This document shows, piece by piece, positions 24,124 to 30,339 of a stretch of 30,339 bases of DNA. This DNA comes from Treponema sp. UBA7590. GTDB taxonomy: Bacteria; Spirochaetota; Spirochaetia; Treponematales; Treponemataceae. Position 1 is the stretch's first letter, and every line of letters begins with the position of its first letter. A model generated the notes under the pieces. That model saw only the letters and a list, made by a program, of their open reading frames with translations, searched no databases and was not told where the DNA came from. Both the position numbers and the translations under genes were made by a program. The DNA lies in NCBI GenBank assembly GCA_002478955.1, contig DLKK01000101.1:5209-35547 (forward strand), written 5' to 3'.

Positions 24124-25437
24124 TCACATATCGTCAATGCTTAAGCCACTAAGATTTATAGAAAAGCCAGGAATATTTTTCTTGAATACATTTGCTTTTT
24201 CTTCAAGCAGTTTAAGATTTATTTTTTCGGCTTTACGTTTAACTTCGTAAATGTTACATATTTTTGAAAAACCGTTTATGGCAATGATGTCAATTTCGTT
24301 TTGAGATTTTTTATCCCACCAGCCACCAAGCAAAGTCAATTGCGTTTCTTCTTTTATTTTTTCTGTCAAATATTGCTCAAGGGTTTTGCCGGTAAAAGTT
24401 TCATAATCCCGCAAGATTAAAGTTTTCAATAAATCGTATTGCCCAAGTTCAATTAAATTCTGGTTGGAATAAATGAACCAAAAATAAAACCGCAGATAAC
24501 AATCCGTAATTTGCCAGCGAACATTTCTACTTTCGGCTTTTGAATAAAGAGGTCTTATAGGTTTTATCACATTGTAAACTTTATAAAGATTTGAAAGATA
24601 TGTTCCAGTATTCTTTTGAATTATAGAATCAATTTCACTTTGAGTTGTCATTCCTTTTGAAATTAGTGACAGTATGGAAAAATAAATTCCGTAATCTTTT
24701 CCCATTTCGCTTACCAAAACATCTTTGCCATCGATTAAGAACGGAGAAGTGATTCCTGTTACAAAGTCAATCATCTGATTTTTTGTTGTGCAACCAGATT
24801 CCATGAGCAAAAAAATGTATTTTGCAACTCCGCCACTAAGCATATAAAGGCATAGCAAATCTTCATTTGTGAAAGCTGGATTAAAATCCTTTAAAATTTC
24901 TTTGCATATAGAAGGTGCAAATGGCATTAAATTGATTTTTGCAGTCGCACGTCCGAACAAAGGCTCTTTCGAATCTTCAAAAATCTTTATCATCATTGAA
25001 TAAACTGAACCACATACAATAAAGTTGATTTTAGAGTTATTTTTGTTCGCGTCCCAAATATTTTGCATTTCACTAAAAAAGGCAGAATTTATTGTTTGTA
25101 AATCCTGAAATTCGTCAATAATCAAAATAAAATGCTGCTGTTTTGAAAACTGCATTACCTGTTCAAAGAGCACGGAAAGTTTTGTAATATTTCCGAATAT
25201 TTTTAACCCAATCGATTCTTCAAGTTGTTTTTGCCACTGTTGACATAAAAGCGTTTCGGAGCAACGTGTTGTAAACAAATAACAACTTTTTTTGCCCTCA
25301 ATAAATTTTTTGAGCAACGTTGTTTTACCAATTCTTCTTCGCCCAGTTATTAAAGTGAAATTTGCGTTTGTAAAAGAATTTTTTTCAATTTGTTCAAGCG
25401 ATTCAAGTTCTTTTTTTCGGTCATAAAATCTTTTCAT
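24124..25437 (-). CDS. AAA ATPase with C-terminal DUF234-type nuclease-like domain
   Basis: A 437-aa ATPase of the archaeal-type AAA family. Walker A is LITGRRRIGKTTLL (29-42); Walker B is FILIIDEFQDLQ, followed by a sensor strand INFIVCGSVYSMM. A winged-helix segment lies about residues 255-310 (LISKGMTTQSEIDSIIQK). The C-terminus has a PD-(D/E)XK-like pattern, NEIDIIAI followed by IYEVKRKA, typical of DUF234. Function in the family is unknown; proteins of this kind are frequent in bacteroidetes and spirochaetes, often in many copies, and may be related to mobile DNA. The gene shares a divergent promoter region with the UDG-like gene. Overall the fold assignment is firm, the role not. Confidence 0.8.
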   Translation of the reverse strand: MKRFYDRKKELESLEQIEKNSFTNANFTLITGRRRIGKTTLLKKFIEGKKSCYLFTTRCSETLLCQQWQKQLEESIGLKIFGNITKLSVLFEQVMQFSKQQHFILIIDEFQDLQTINSAFFSEMQNIWDANKNNSKINFIVCGSVYSMMIKIFEDSKEPLFGRATAKINLMPFAPSICKEILKDFNPAFTNEDLLCLYMLSGGVAKYIFLLMESGCTTKNQMIDFVTGITSPFLIDGKDVLVSEMGKDYGIYFSILSLISKGMTTQSEIDSIIQKNTGTYLSNLYKVYNVIKPIRPLYSKAESRNVRWQITDCYLRFYFWFIYSNQNLIELGQYDLLKTLILRDYETFTGKTLEQYLTEKIKEETQLTLLGGWWDKKSQNEIDIIAINGFSKICNIYEVKRKAEKINLKLLEEKANVFKKNIPGFSINLSGLSIDDM

Positions 25438-25509
25438 ATTATAATCACCATTAACTTAATAGCCATTATAATAATGCTGATTTGAAAAATTTGCAAGGTA
25501 GAATTTTAC

Positions 25510-25538
25510 TTGATTACAATTTCATGTTTTAGTATTTT
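25510..25538 (+). promoter_or_regulatory. Putative promoter of the UDG-like gene
   Basis: TTGATT (25510-25515), a 17-nt spacer and TATTTT (25533-25538), followed by GAGGT and the ATG at 25557. On the opposite strand TTGCAA-17-TATTAT is a possible promoter for the ATPase gene. Confidence 0.5.
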
Positions 25539-25556
25539 GATACAGAGGTATGAAAT

Positions 25557-26339
25557 ATGAAAATTGATTCTAATCAAGAAAAAATATATATTCCTTTAAT
25601 TAAAGATTTTAAAAGCCAAACTGAAAATATCTATAAAAACATTTGGTTAGAAAGAAAATCTGATTTAAGCGGATTATTTATACCTCATGTTTTTGATAAT
25701 TATTACGATTCCAATATCAAGATATTTTATATCGGACAGGATACTTATGAATGGCTTGGTTTTGAAAACTTATATAAAGTATCAGAAAAAGATTACTTAA
25801 AAAAAAATAATTATTGGCCTCAATCAATAGATGAAATACTAAAATGCAATAATCCATATACTTTTTGGAATTTTGTCAGCAAATTGCACTTGGCTTTAAA
25901 TGGGGAAAAATATGATAGTTTTCAAAAGTTATCTAATCATCAGAAAAATATATTGAATCAACTAGGATGGGGAAATATTTATTCCTTAGAAATTCCTACA
26001 ACAATAAGAAAATATGGTGAAGATTTTTGTAACAGTTTTGATAAATATGCATATTCAGAATTATTAGAAGGATCCAAAAATATTTCTAAACTTAAAAATG
26101 TTATAAATACATTTAAGCCTGATTATGTTGTTATTTTATGTTGGAAATATGTTGAAAATTGGTATTTGGATGGACTTGGAGCAGAATTTGTTGAAGAAGA
26201 GTCAATTGCAAATTTATTATGTGTATACAAATTAAAATATTCAAATACAAAAATTTTATGGACTTATCATCCTCAAGCTCTATGTCGCAAGAGTCAAGAT
26301 TTAAATGAGTTAATAAAAAAAATGATAGAGGTTTTATAA
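25557..26339 (+). CDS. Uracil-DNA-glycosylase-like superfamily protein (tentative)
   Basis: A 260-aa protein. Near the N-terminus IKIFYIGQDTYEWLG resembles the GQ-motif strand of a divergent UDG-like group (often written as ilfVGQETNGW), and near the C-terminus KILWTYHPQALCRK resembles the HP[S/N]-type motif. Between them are FKPDYVVILCWKYVENW and WNFVSKLHLAL, which fit the alpha/beta pattern. UDG proteins excise uracil from DNA, but the divergent group has no established activity and many are accessory to defence. No catalytic Asp can be assigned with confidence. ATG 25557 has GAGGT upstream. The gene is AT-rich and divergent from the ATPase gene. An unrelated Rossmann-like protein remains possible. 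Confidence 0.5.
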   Translation: MKIDSNQEKIYIPLIKDFKSQTENIYKNIWLERKSDLSGLFIPHVFDNYYDSNIKIFYIGQDTYEWLGFENLYKVSEKDYLKKNNYWPQSIDEILKCNNPYTFWNFVSKLHLALNGEKYDSFQKLSNHQKNILNQLGWGNIYSLEIPTTIRKYGEDFCNSFDKYAYSELLEGSKNISKLKNVINTFKPDYVVILCWKYVENWYLDGLGAEFVEEESIANLLCVYKLKYSNTKILWTYHPQALCRKSQDLNELIKKMIEVL

Positions 26340-26540
26340 AACTATGGTCTGAAGTTCTTTATTCTCTTTTTAAGATAGAATTAAATGACTTTTGTATAAG
26401 CATTATAGAATGATTAAAGTTCTTGAAAAAATTGCCTGATTTATTATTTTTTATATCTTATAAATAAGAGTTTGTTTATTAAATATTCAAATCTCTTTAA
26501 GTTTATATTGACTATGAAAATTAAAATTAGGAGATAAAGT
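26340..26540. other. AT-rich gap without a gene
   Basis: No coding frame, RNA gene or clear terminator was seen here. A TATATT-like hexamer and TTGACT occur before the next gene but with no proper spacing. Confidence 0.4.
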
Positions 26541-26918
26541 ATGACACCAAAAAAAAATAATATTATGCAGATTATCTTAGAACTTGGAGAGAAGAGTTGT
26601 TTAGTAAACATTCTAGATGCTTACAATATGGGACCAATGATTTATGATATTATAACACCTGCACCTAATAAAACTCTTGTGTATATTGATTCTTCTCATG
26701 AAGTAGATTTAGAAAAAGATTCAGATTATCTAGAAAAATCTTTAAAAAATCTACTTGATTTTTTAGAATCAAAAATTTCTCAAAATAAATTGTTGTATAA
26801 ACCTTTTGTTAGGCAAAATAGAAGAAAATCGAGTGATTATGATGTTGAATTAATTATTTCAGACGAAACTCAGAAAAGATATAAAAATCTATCACAAGGA
26901 TGGATCTTGCCTGTTTAA
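26541..26918 (+). CDS. Hypothetical protein of unknown function
   Basis: A 125-aa acidic/basic soluble protein that I do not recognise. The N-terminal half (IMQIILELGEKSCLVNILDA) and NKTLVYIDSSHEVDLEKDSD suggest alternating strands and helices; LEKSLKNLLDFLESKISQNK is an amphipathic helix. It ends RYKNLSQGWILPV. There is no signal peptide, membrane segment or catalytic motif. AGGAG precedes the ATG at the right distance, and base composition is as low as in the following conflict genes, so it belongs to the AT-rich island. It may be an accessory or immunity-type protein, but nothing in the sequence proves this. Transcription is convergent with the small gene at 27018-27248. Confidence 0.5.
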   Translation: MTPKKNNIMQIILELGEKSCLVNILDAYNMGPMIYDIITPAPNKTLVYIDSSHEVDLEKDSDYLEKSLKNLLDFLESKISQNKLLYKPFVRQNRRKSSDYDVELIISDETQKRYKNLSQGWILPV

Positions 26919-26972
26919 TTCAAAAAGAAATATTAGTTTTTTTAATTTACATTATACATATCAAATAATTTT

Positions 26973-27001
26973 TTATCCATCATTCAGAAAATGATGGATA
27001 A
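26973..27001. repeat. Perfect 12-bp palindrome with a 5-nt loop
   Basis: TTATCCATCATT and AATGATGGATAA around CAGAA lie between convergent genes. No T-tract follows on the plus strand and an A-tract follows on the minus strand, so a classic terminator is doubtful. A hairpin stopping both transcripts, or a protein site, is possible. Confidence 0.4.
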
Positions 27002-27017
27002 CGTTAAATTCTAAAAT

Positions 27018-27248
27018 TTAAATACAAAGAAAATTTTTATAAGCATGCGGATTTCCCAACATATCAGAAATCCAAAAACATGCTTTTGCAACTGGAAGTT
27101 CTTTCTTATAAAACAATTTTATTCCAAGTTTATTAAAAATATCCGCATATTGACTTTGCTTTCTACAAACATTTTTAGCATTAGCCTTAATAAATTTAAC
27201 GATGAAATCAATTGTATCATTGAAAAACTTTATGTTTTCACAAGACAT
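27018..27248 (-). CDS. Small hypothetical protein, Sel1/TPR-like end
   Basis: A 76-aa protein. I chose ATG 27248 because GGAGGTG lies 7-8 nt upstream; a GTG at 27257 sits inside that site. The C-terminal half, LGIKLFYKKELPVAKACFWI then SDMLGNPHAYKNF, resembles a Sel1/TPR-like helical repeat (A...CFW...LGNP.A). The N-terminal half is helical (FFNDTIDFIVKFIKANAKNV). It is a single repeat at best, so it may be a fragment or a small contact protein. The strong ribosome binding site argues for a real gene. Surrounding DNA is very AT-rich. No function can be given. Confidence 0.5.
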   Translation of the reverse strand: MSCENIKFFNDTIDFIVKFIKANAKNVCRKQSQYADIFNKLGIKLFYKKELPVAKACFWISDMLGNPHAYKNFLCI

Positions 27249-27381
27249 TGTATTCACCTCCGAACTTTGGAAATATCCAAAAATTCAATTTATTTTATAT
27301 TTTTGAATAAATTTAATCAATAATTTTTTTTAATATTGTGTGCTAACCTGTAAATATTAGGTACTAATTTAAATTTTCCCC

Positions 27382-27894
27382 TTAAAATATTCTCTTAAAA
27401 ACTAGCCCAGTTAATTTATTTTTTTTATAAAAATCGACAAATTTATCGTTACAAAAGATAGGGGAGTAATTTAATAATTTTATTTTAAAAAATAATTCAT
27501 TATCTGAAATTAATTTTTCCCGAAAGACATATTTATCTATAGACATTATTTTTTTTGAATTTTTGAAATATGAAATTTTTGATTTTTTTAAATCAAGGCA
27601 ATCAATGCAATTAGGACAAATAATGTAATATTCAGAATCATTTTTTAATGGTAAATACTTTATATTTTTGAATAAGAGCTCTTCTGTTAATGTTTTTTTT
27701 AATAGAAGAATTGAGGAGTTGTCACACCATGTAAAATCACCTAAAAAGGAATCAGAATTTATAATCCTTTTAAAATCAGCTCCAATATTATCTACCAGAT
27801 TATAATTTCCGCTTGAAATAGAAAAAAAATCTTCATAATTTATAGGGGAATAAAAAAAATTTTTATTTTCTATTAAGATTGAATAAATTTTCAT
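27382..27894 (-). CDS. Probable immunity protein, DUF1629/Imm11-like (tentative)
   Basis: A 170-aa protein encoded immediately after the AHH-nuclease toxin. MKIYSILIENKNFF at the N-terminus, a central YYIICPNCIDCLDL and the end LTGLVFKRIF resemble DUF1629/Imm11-type immunity proteins, in which a final 'L-G-x-x-F' strand is typical. Such proteins bind and block a toxin domain in sister cells. I favour ATG 27894, which overlaps the toxin stop region (TAAAATG); an ATG at 27912 would add six residues and lies inside the toxin gene. Neither start has a strong ribosome binding site, so translational coupling to the toxin is likely. The family match is by memory, while the position is strong evidence. 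Confidence 0.5.
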   Translation of the reverse strand: MKIYSILIENKNFFYSPINYEDFFSISSGNYNLVDNIGADFKRIINSDSFLGDFTWCDNSSILLLKKTLTEELLFKNIKYLPLKNDSEYYIICPNCIDCLDLKKSKISYFKNSKKIMSIDKYVFREKLISDNELFFKIKLLNYSPIFCNDKFVDFYKKNKLTGLVFKRIF

Positions 27895-27895
27895 T

Positions 27896-28849
27896 TTACC
27901 AAGTTTTTCCATTTAATAAATTATCACGAGCTAAATACAAGACTTCTTCAACAGCAAGTCTATCTCCTCTTGCCTGTAGCAATCGTTGGGTCAAGCCTTC
28001 TAAAAAATCAGTACCATGCATATATTCATTGGGTGCATGAAATGCTATTCCTGTTATTTTCGAAAAAGTTTTATCAGTTGGTAGATAAACTCCATTTAAT
28101 GGATTATCCAAGTCAATTCCTACTTCCTCAAGTATTTTTCTAGATACCGCAGAGTTTCCTCTTGTATCCTTTTTAGGAACAATGTGATGGGCTGCAGATT
28201 CTTTTAGAGGTTTGGGTATTCCTGCCTTTTCTAAGTTATCTGAAAGTCTTCTTCCGTTTGATTCTCCTACATAAAGTTTGAAAATCTGATTTAAATTCAT
28301 ATTTCTGTAATCATTTGGATTGGGGAATTTAAATTGGTTCAAATAAGAGGAAAGAACTAGTCCTGAAGCACCTACGGTTACACCTGCAAGTGCAGTTGTA
28401 ATTCCTATATCGCTTGTCGTTTTTCTAAAAGATTTTTCTTCAAGAAATTTTAATTTTTTTCCATTTTTTTTGTAAAAAATTAATTCTCGCTCTGAAAGAG
28501 GATCTTTACTAGAAATTTCAAATTCCATTTGATTTTCATCAAAATAATCAACTAGACCAGATTTTTTTGTAAGATGTATAATATTTCTATCGATTTGATA
28601 TGAATATTCTGTGTAGTTTTTTGTTTTGAAATCAGTAACAATAAGACAAGTTTTTGTAAACTCAAATTCTTTTGTTCTAAAAACACTTAAACCACCAAGG
28701 CTTTTTTCAAGAAAAGAACAACCAACAAGATAGGAACCGTCAAGTTTTATTTGATTTTTTTCTGCAAATAAATTTGTTTGAAAAATAGAACCTGTTAATA
28801 AAATAATACAAAATAGTTTGTTATATAAAGATTTAAAAAGTATTCTCAT
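27896..28849 (-). CDS. Exported AHH-domain (HNH/Endo VII) nuclease toxin
   Basis: A 317-aa polymorphic-toxin-like protein. Residues 1-29 are a Sec signal peptide (LFCIILLTGSIFQTNLFA). Residues 35-140 are a beta-rich domain, and residues 146-170 a hydrophobic glycine-rich segment (GITTALAGVTVGASGLVL). Residues 195-317 contain the AHH nuclease: SAAHHIVPKK (A220-H221-H222), ILEEVGIDLDNPLNGVYLP, then HAPNEYMHG and EGLTQRL. AHH nucleases of the HNH/Endo VII superfamily cut DNA or RNA and occur at the C-terminus of contact-dependent toxins. It lacks the large delivery modules seen in typical toxins, so how it leaves the cell is unclear. The immunity candidate follows at once. No good Shine-Dalgarno sequence is visible. 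Confidence 0.75.
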   Translation of the reverse strand: MRILFKSLYNKLFCIILLTGSIFQTNLFAEKNQIKLDGSYLVGCSFLEKSLGGLSVFRTKEFEFTKTCLIVTDFKTKNYTEYSYQIDRNIIHLTKKSGLVDYFDENQMEFEISSKDPLSERELIFYKKNGKKLKFLEEKSFRKTTSDIGITTALAGVTVGASGLVLSSYLNQFKFPNPNDYRNMNLNQIFKLYVGESNGRRLSDNLEKAGIPKPLKESAAHHIVPKKDTRGNSAVSRKILEEVGIDLDNPLNGVYLPTDKTFSKITGIAFHAPNEYMHGTDFLEGLTQRLLQARGDRLAVEEVLYLARDNLLNGKTW

Positions 28850-28858
28850 TATTATAAT

Positions 28859-28927
28859 TTAAAAAAATAAAGAAATTAGAGCAATTACACCTAATATTAT
28901 TGCCAATATTGCTAAAAATTTTCCCAT
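28859..28927 (-). CDS. Possible 22-aa hydrophobic peptide
   Basis: ATG 28927 is 2 nt after the stop of the upstream gene and encodes MGKFLAILAIILGVIALISL followed by FF: one short membrane helix and no charge after Lys3. GGGA lies upstream. It sits between the paralogue and the toxin. It could be a holin-like or toxin-linked micropeptide, or chance AT-rich coding. Confidence 0.3.
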   Translation of the reverse strand: MGKFLAILAIILGVIALISLFF

Positions 28928-28929
28928 AT

Positions 28930-29400
28930 TTAATTGTTCCCACTCTGATTATTTATCTGAGTGCCTCCTAATATTATTGCTGTAACTCCTAGAATTCCAG
29001 TTCCTACTTTTTTTGCCACATTCATATAAAGTTCTTTAGTTTCTTTTAACTCCTTAAATTCATTCTCTTCCAAAAAAATCTTTAGTTCTTTACATTCGCT
29101 AGAAATAGAGTATTTTATTGTTTTTTGATTATCTGCTTTTATATAAATATATTCTGAATCTGCTCTATAGGGATAATATAATATTTCATTATTTTTGTCT
29201 GTTTTAATCCCTATTAGATTTTTTCCATCATCATCTGTTTTCGAAAAATCTAAAATCCATCCACCTATCAATTTTTCTTTATATTTTTTACCTATTAAAT
29301 CGTTTGCGTTGTATTGGCTTTGTGAAAATATTTGTGTTGAAAAGAAAATAAATATTATAAAAATCGACATGCTCTTCTTTTTAATTATATTTCTTTTCAT
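28930..29400 (-). CDS. Secreted protein related to the toxin's N-terminal part
   Basis: A 156-aa exported protein. ATG 29400 has AGGAG 8 nt upstream and is followed by a signal peptide (MKRNIIKKKSMSIFIIFIFF, cleavage near SQS). Its body, YPYRADSEYIYIKADNQ to the end, then a hydrophobic segment VGTGILGVTAIILGGTQ, has the same order as the toxin's residues 80-165 (YSYQIDRNIIHLTKKSG, then GITTALAGVTVGASG), but the nuclease domain is absent. It therefore resembles the toxin without its warhead, and may be a duplicate, a partner or a delivery component. A longer frame beginning at 29607 is open but lacks a ribosome binding site and would put the signal peptide inside. No database family recognised. 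Confidence 0.6.
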   Translation of the reverse strand: MKRNIIKKKSMSIFIIFIFFSTQIFSQSQYNANDLIGKKYKEKLIGGWILDFSKTDDDGKNLIGIKTDKNNEILYYPYRADSEYIYIKADNQKTIKYSISSECKELKIFLEENEFKELKETKELYMNVAKKVGTGILGVTAIILGGTQINNQSGNN

Positions 29401-29554
29401 AATTTTTTCTCCTAAATATAGCAATAAGTATATATCTGAACTTTTGAAAAGTAAATTTTTTTCATTCTTTCCCAATATTATATCCCCACATTCAACTTTA
29501 TGCAAACTATAGTACGTGTAACTAAAAAGCGTGTTATTATAGGGTTTGATAAAA

Positions 29555-29560
29555 TATAAT
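29555..29560 (+). promoter_or_regulatory. Putative -10 box, leaderless start of the small XRE gene
   Basis: TATAAT ends 6 nt before ATG 29567, with no Shine-Dalgarno sequence and a weak -35 (TGTTAT near 29532). Confidence 0.45.
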
Positions 29561-29566
29561 TTTCCT

Positions 29567-29776
29567 ATGGATTTAGGAAAGGCGATTGTTGAGTTGCGTA
29601 AGCGCAATGGGCTTAGCCAGGAGCAGCTTGCTTTTGACGCTGGCGTTTCTAGGCATTATATGTATAAAATAGAAAATAATCTTGCAAGTCCAACTGTAAA
29701 ATCGCTCGAAAAACTTGCCGCCGCATTAAAAATTAAGCCGTCCATGATTTTTTTGACCGCCGAACAGATTAATTAG
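29567..29776 (+). CDS. Small XRE-family HTH regulator
   Basis: A 69-aa stand-alone Cro/C1-type HTH protein. The whole length is one domain: LGKAIVELRKRNGLSQEQLA, FDAGVSRHYMYKIENNLASP and VKSLEKLAAALKIKPSMIF, with recognition helix SRHYMYKIENN. No sensor domain is present, so it probably acts as an autoregulated repressor, for example in a phage remnant or plasmid-type locus. It lies between the toxin cluster and a convergent secreted-protein gene, whose end overlaps its own by 8 bp. A TTG at 29546 would extend it without support. It is likely made from a leaderless transcript. The target cannot be read from the sequence. Confidence 0.85.
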   Translation: MDLGKAIVELRKRNGLSQEQLAFDAGVSRHYMYKIENNLASPTVKSLEKLAAALKIKPSMIFLTAEQIN

Positions 29777-30137
29777 CTTGCCGAATCGCTTCGTCCAGAT
29801 AATCTTCAAATTCTTCTGCAGAAAGAATTTCCGCCTCCGCATCTTTTTCAGGACCCAGGTAAATATAAGAAGTGTACCCATACCAAGAAGATTCAAGATT
29901 CGGGAGAATCGAATTTTTAATCAGCCGGGCATTTTTTCTGTTTAACAATGCAGTTATTTGACCTGGAGTGCTTGTGTCAAAGTCGATTCCAATATCATGA
30001 TCTATATCCAAAACTGCCAACGTCATTGTGTTATACATCTGGCTTTCCTGAATCGATACATACCGGAAAATCTTTTCCTCCGCAAAAAGCGCAGCTCTAG
30101 CTATCATCATCAAAATCAAAACAAATTTCTTCTTCAT
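29769..30137 (-). CDS. Small secreted hypothetical protein
   Basis: A 122-aa exported protein. MKKKFVLILMMIARAALFAE is a Sec signal peptide with cleavage after LFA. The mature part is acidic, with LAVLDIDHDIGIDFDTSTPG, LESSWYGYTSYIYLGPEKDA and EEFEDYLDEAIRQAN. I recognise no family; the Asp-rich stretch might bind a metal ion. GGAAGGTG lies 4 nt before the ATG at 30137, a strong ribosome binding site. It ends in an 8-bp overlap with the convergent XRE gene. The composition is close to the core genome, not to the AT-rich island. A dyad CTCTATC/GATAGAG lies upstream at 30183-30203 and may be an operator. Confidence 0.6.
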   Translation of the reverse strand: MKKKFVLILMMIARAALFAEEKIFRYVSIQESQMYNTMTLAVLDIDHDIGIDFDTSTPGQITALLNRKNARLIKNSILPNLESSWYGYTSYIYLGPEKDAEAEILSAEEFEDYLDEAIRQAN

Positions 30138-30182
30138 AAAACACCTTCCTTTTTCTGTTTTGCAAACATTTTACATCAGTAT

Positions 30183-30203
30183 CTCTATCAAATCGTGATA
30201 GAG
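30183..30203 (-). promoter_or_regulatory. Short inverted repeat upstream of the secreted-protein gene
   Basis: Perfect 7-bp arms CTCTATC/GATAGAG with a 7-nt centre lie 46 bp upstream of the ATG at 30137. It may be a repressor site; no protein can be assigned. Confidence 0.3.
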
Positions 30204-30227
30204 TAGTTTTTATTTTCACAACAAAAT

Positions 30228-30339
30228 TTGGGCGTTCCCGGCCTGTCAGCCTCGCAAAGCTCAACTGCCATCCCGGCCGGGCGTTCCAACCTTCGCTCAC
30301 GCTCATTCCGCCACAACCTTCAGTTGCTCTGGAACTTCG
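30228..30339 (-). repeat. GC-rich intergenic repeat, copy C (runs off the edge)
   Basis: A GC-rich block with short palindromes (GGCCGGG...CCCGGCC type) ends, on the minus strand, in GGGAACGCCC, like GGGAAACGCCC of copy B. It lacks the CGGACATAGCGAC core of copies A and B, so it may be a different member of the same class. Confidence 0.5.

Noticed and set aside
26973..27001. Palindrome as a Rho-independent terminator
   Set aside because: There is no T-tract after the stem on either strand; listed only as a palindrome.
29401..29607. N-terminal extension of the secreted paralogue
   Set aside because: It would bury the signal peptide, whereas ATG 29400 has AGGAG at the right distance.
1..30339. 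rRNA, tRNA, riboswitch, integrase or transposase genes
   Set aside because: I looked on both strands for their usual motifs and saw none; covariance searches were not possible, so a divergent one could be missed.

Overview
The window looks like part of a low- to medium-GC chromosome from a host-associated spirochaete, most likely Treponema. This is inferred from general character: long A/T homopolymers, HU-like/DUF4469, YARHG and Sel1-type proteins, a large hybrid sensor kinase, and GC-rich intergenic repeats in an AT-rich background. No rRNA or tRNA gene was recognised, so the genus is not proven. Much of the sequence is accessory DNA dominated by genome-defence and conflict genes.

Layout. 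(1) 1-2564, minus strand: a two-gene two-component module, a receiver protein followed by a hybrid histidine kinase that runs off the left edge. (2) 2743-6862, minus strand: an apparent operon vapB-vapC, a PLD-nuclease/helicase/DUF3427 protein and a MutT-type NUDIX hydrolase. The helicase is split by a frameshift in a seven-base homopolymer. (3) 6863-7296: a gene-poor stretch with four consecutive hairpins, a relic antitoxin and one of two 32-bp palindromic repeats. (4) 7276-12302, plus strand: a LlaJI-like restriction-modification operon of two cytosine methyltransferase-family proteins, a McrB-like AAA+ translocase and a LlaJI-family PD-(D/E)XK endonuclease. The first methyltransferase lacks a normal start codon, and a GC-rich repeat sits between the two restriction genes. 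(5) 12303-12758: an array of dyads with exact 22-bp phasing, then a promoter. (6) 12759-14849: XRE regulator, ImmA/IrrE-like metallopeptidase, a broken small ORF, and an HU-like/DUF4469 protein with a clear terminator. (7) 15024-18718: an SbcD/YhaO-like nuclease and a YhaN-like ATPase. (8) 18800-23094: a MATE transporter, a secreted YARHG protein, a Sel1-like protein and an unknown protein. (9) 23097-25437, minus strand: a WYL regulator and an AAA ATPase with a DUF234-type nuclease-like end. (10) 25557-29400, very AT-rich: a uracil-DNA-glycosylase-like protein, orphans, and an AHH-nuclease toxin with a probable immunity gene and a nuclease-less relative. (11) 29567-30339: a small XRE regulator, a secreted protein and a third GC-rich repeat.

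How the parts fit. Regions 2 and 4 are divergent defence modules separated by a decayed toxin-antitoxin junction; a near-identical inverted 32-bp element lies in the 5' coding part of the helicase and immediately before the methyltransferase. Region 6 resembles an XRE/ImmA regulatory pair with a possible operator array. Four genes (receiver protein, MATE, WYL, small XRE) have a -10-like hexamer exactly 6 nt before ATG and no Shine-Dalgarno sequence, suggesting leaderless transcripts, whereas most other genes have clear ribosome binding sites.
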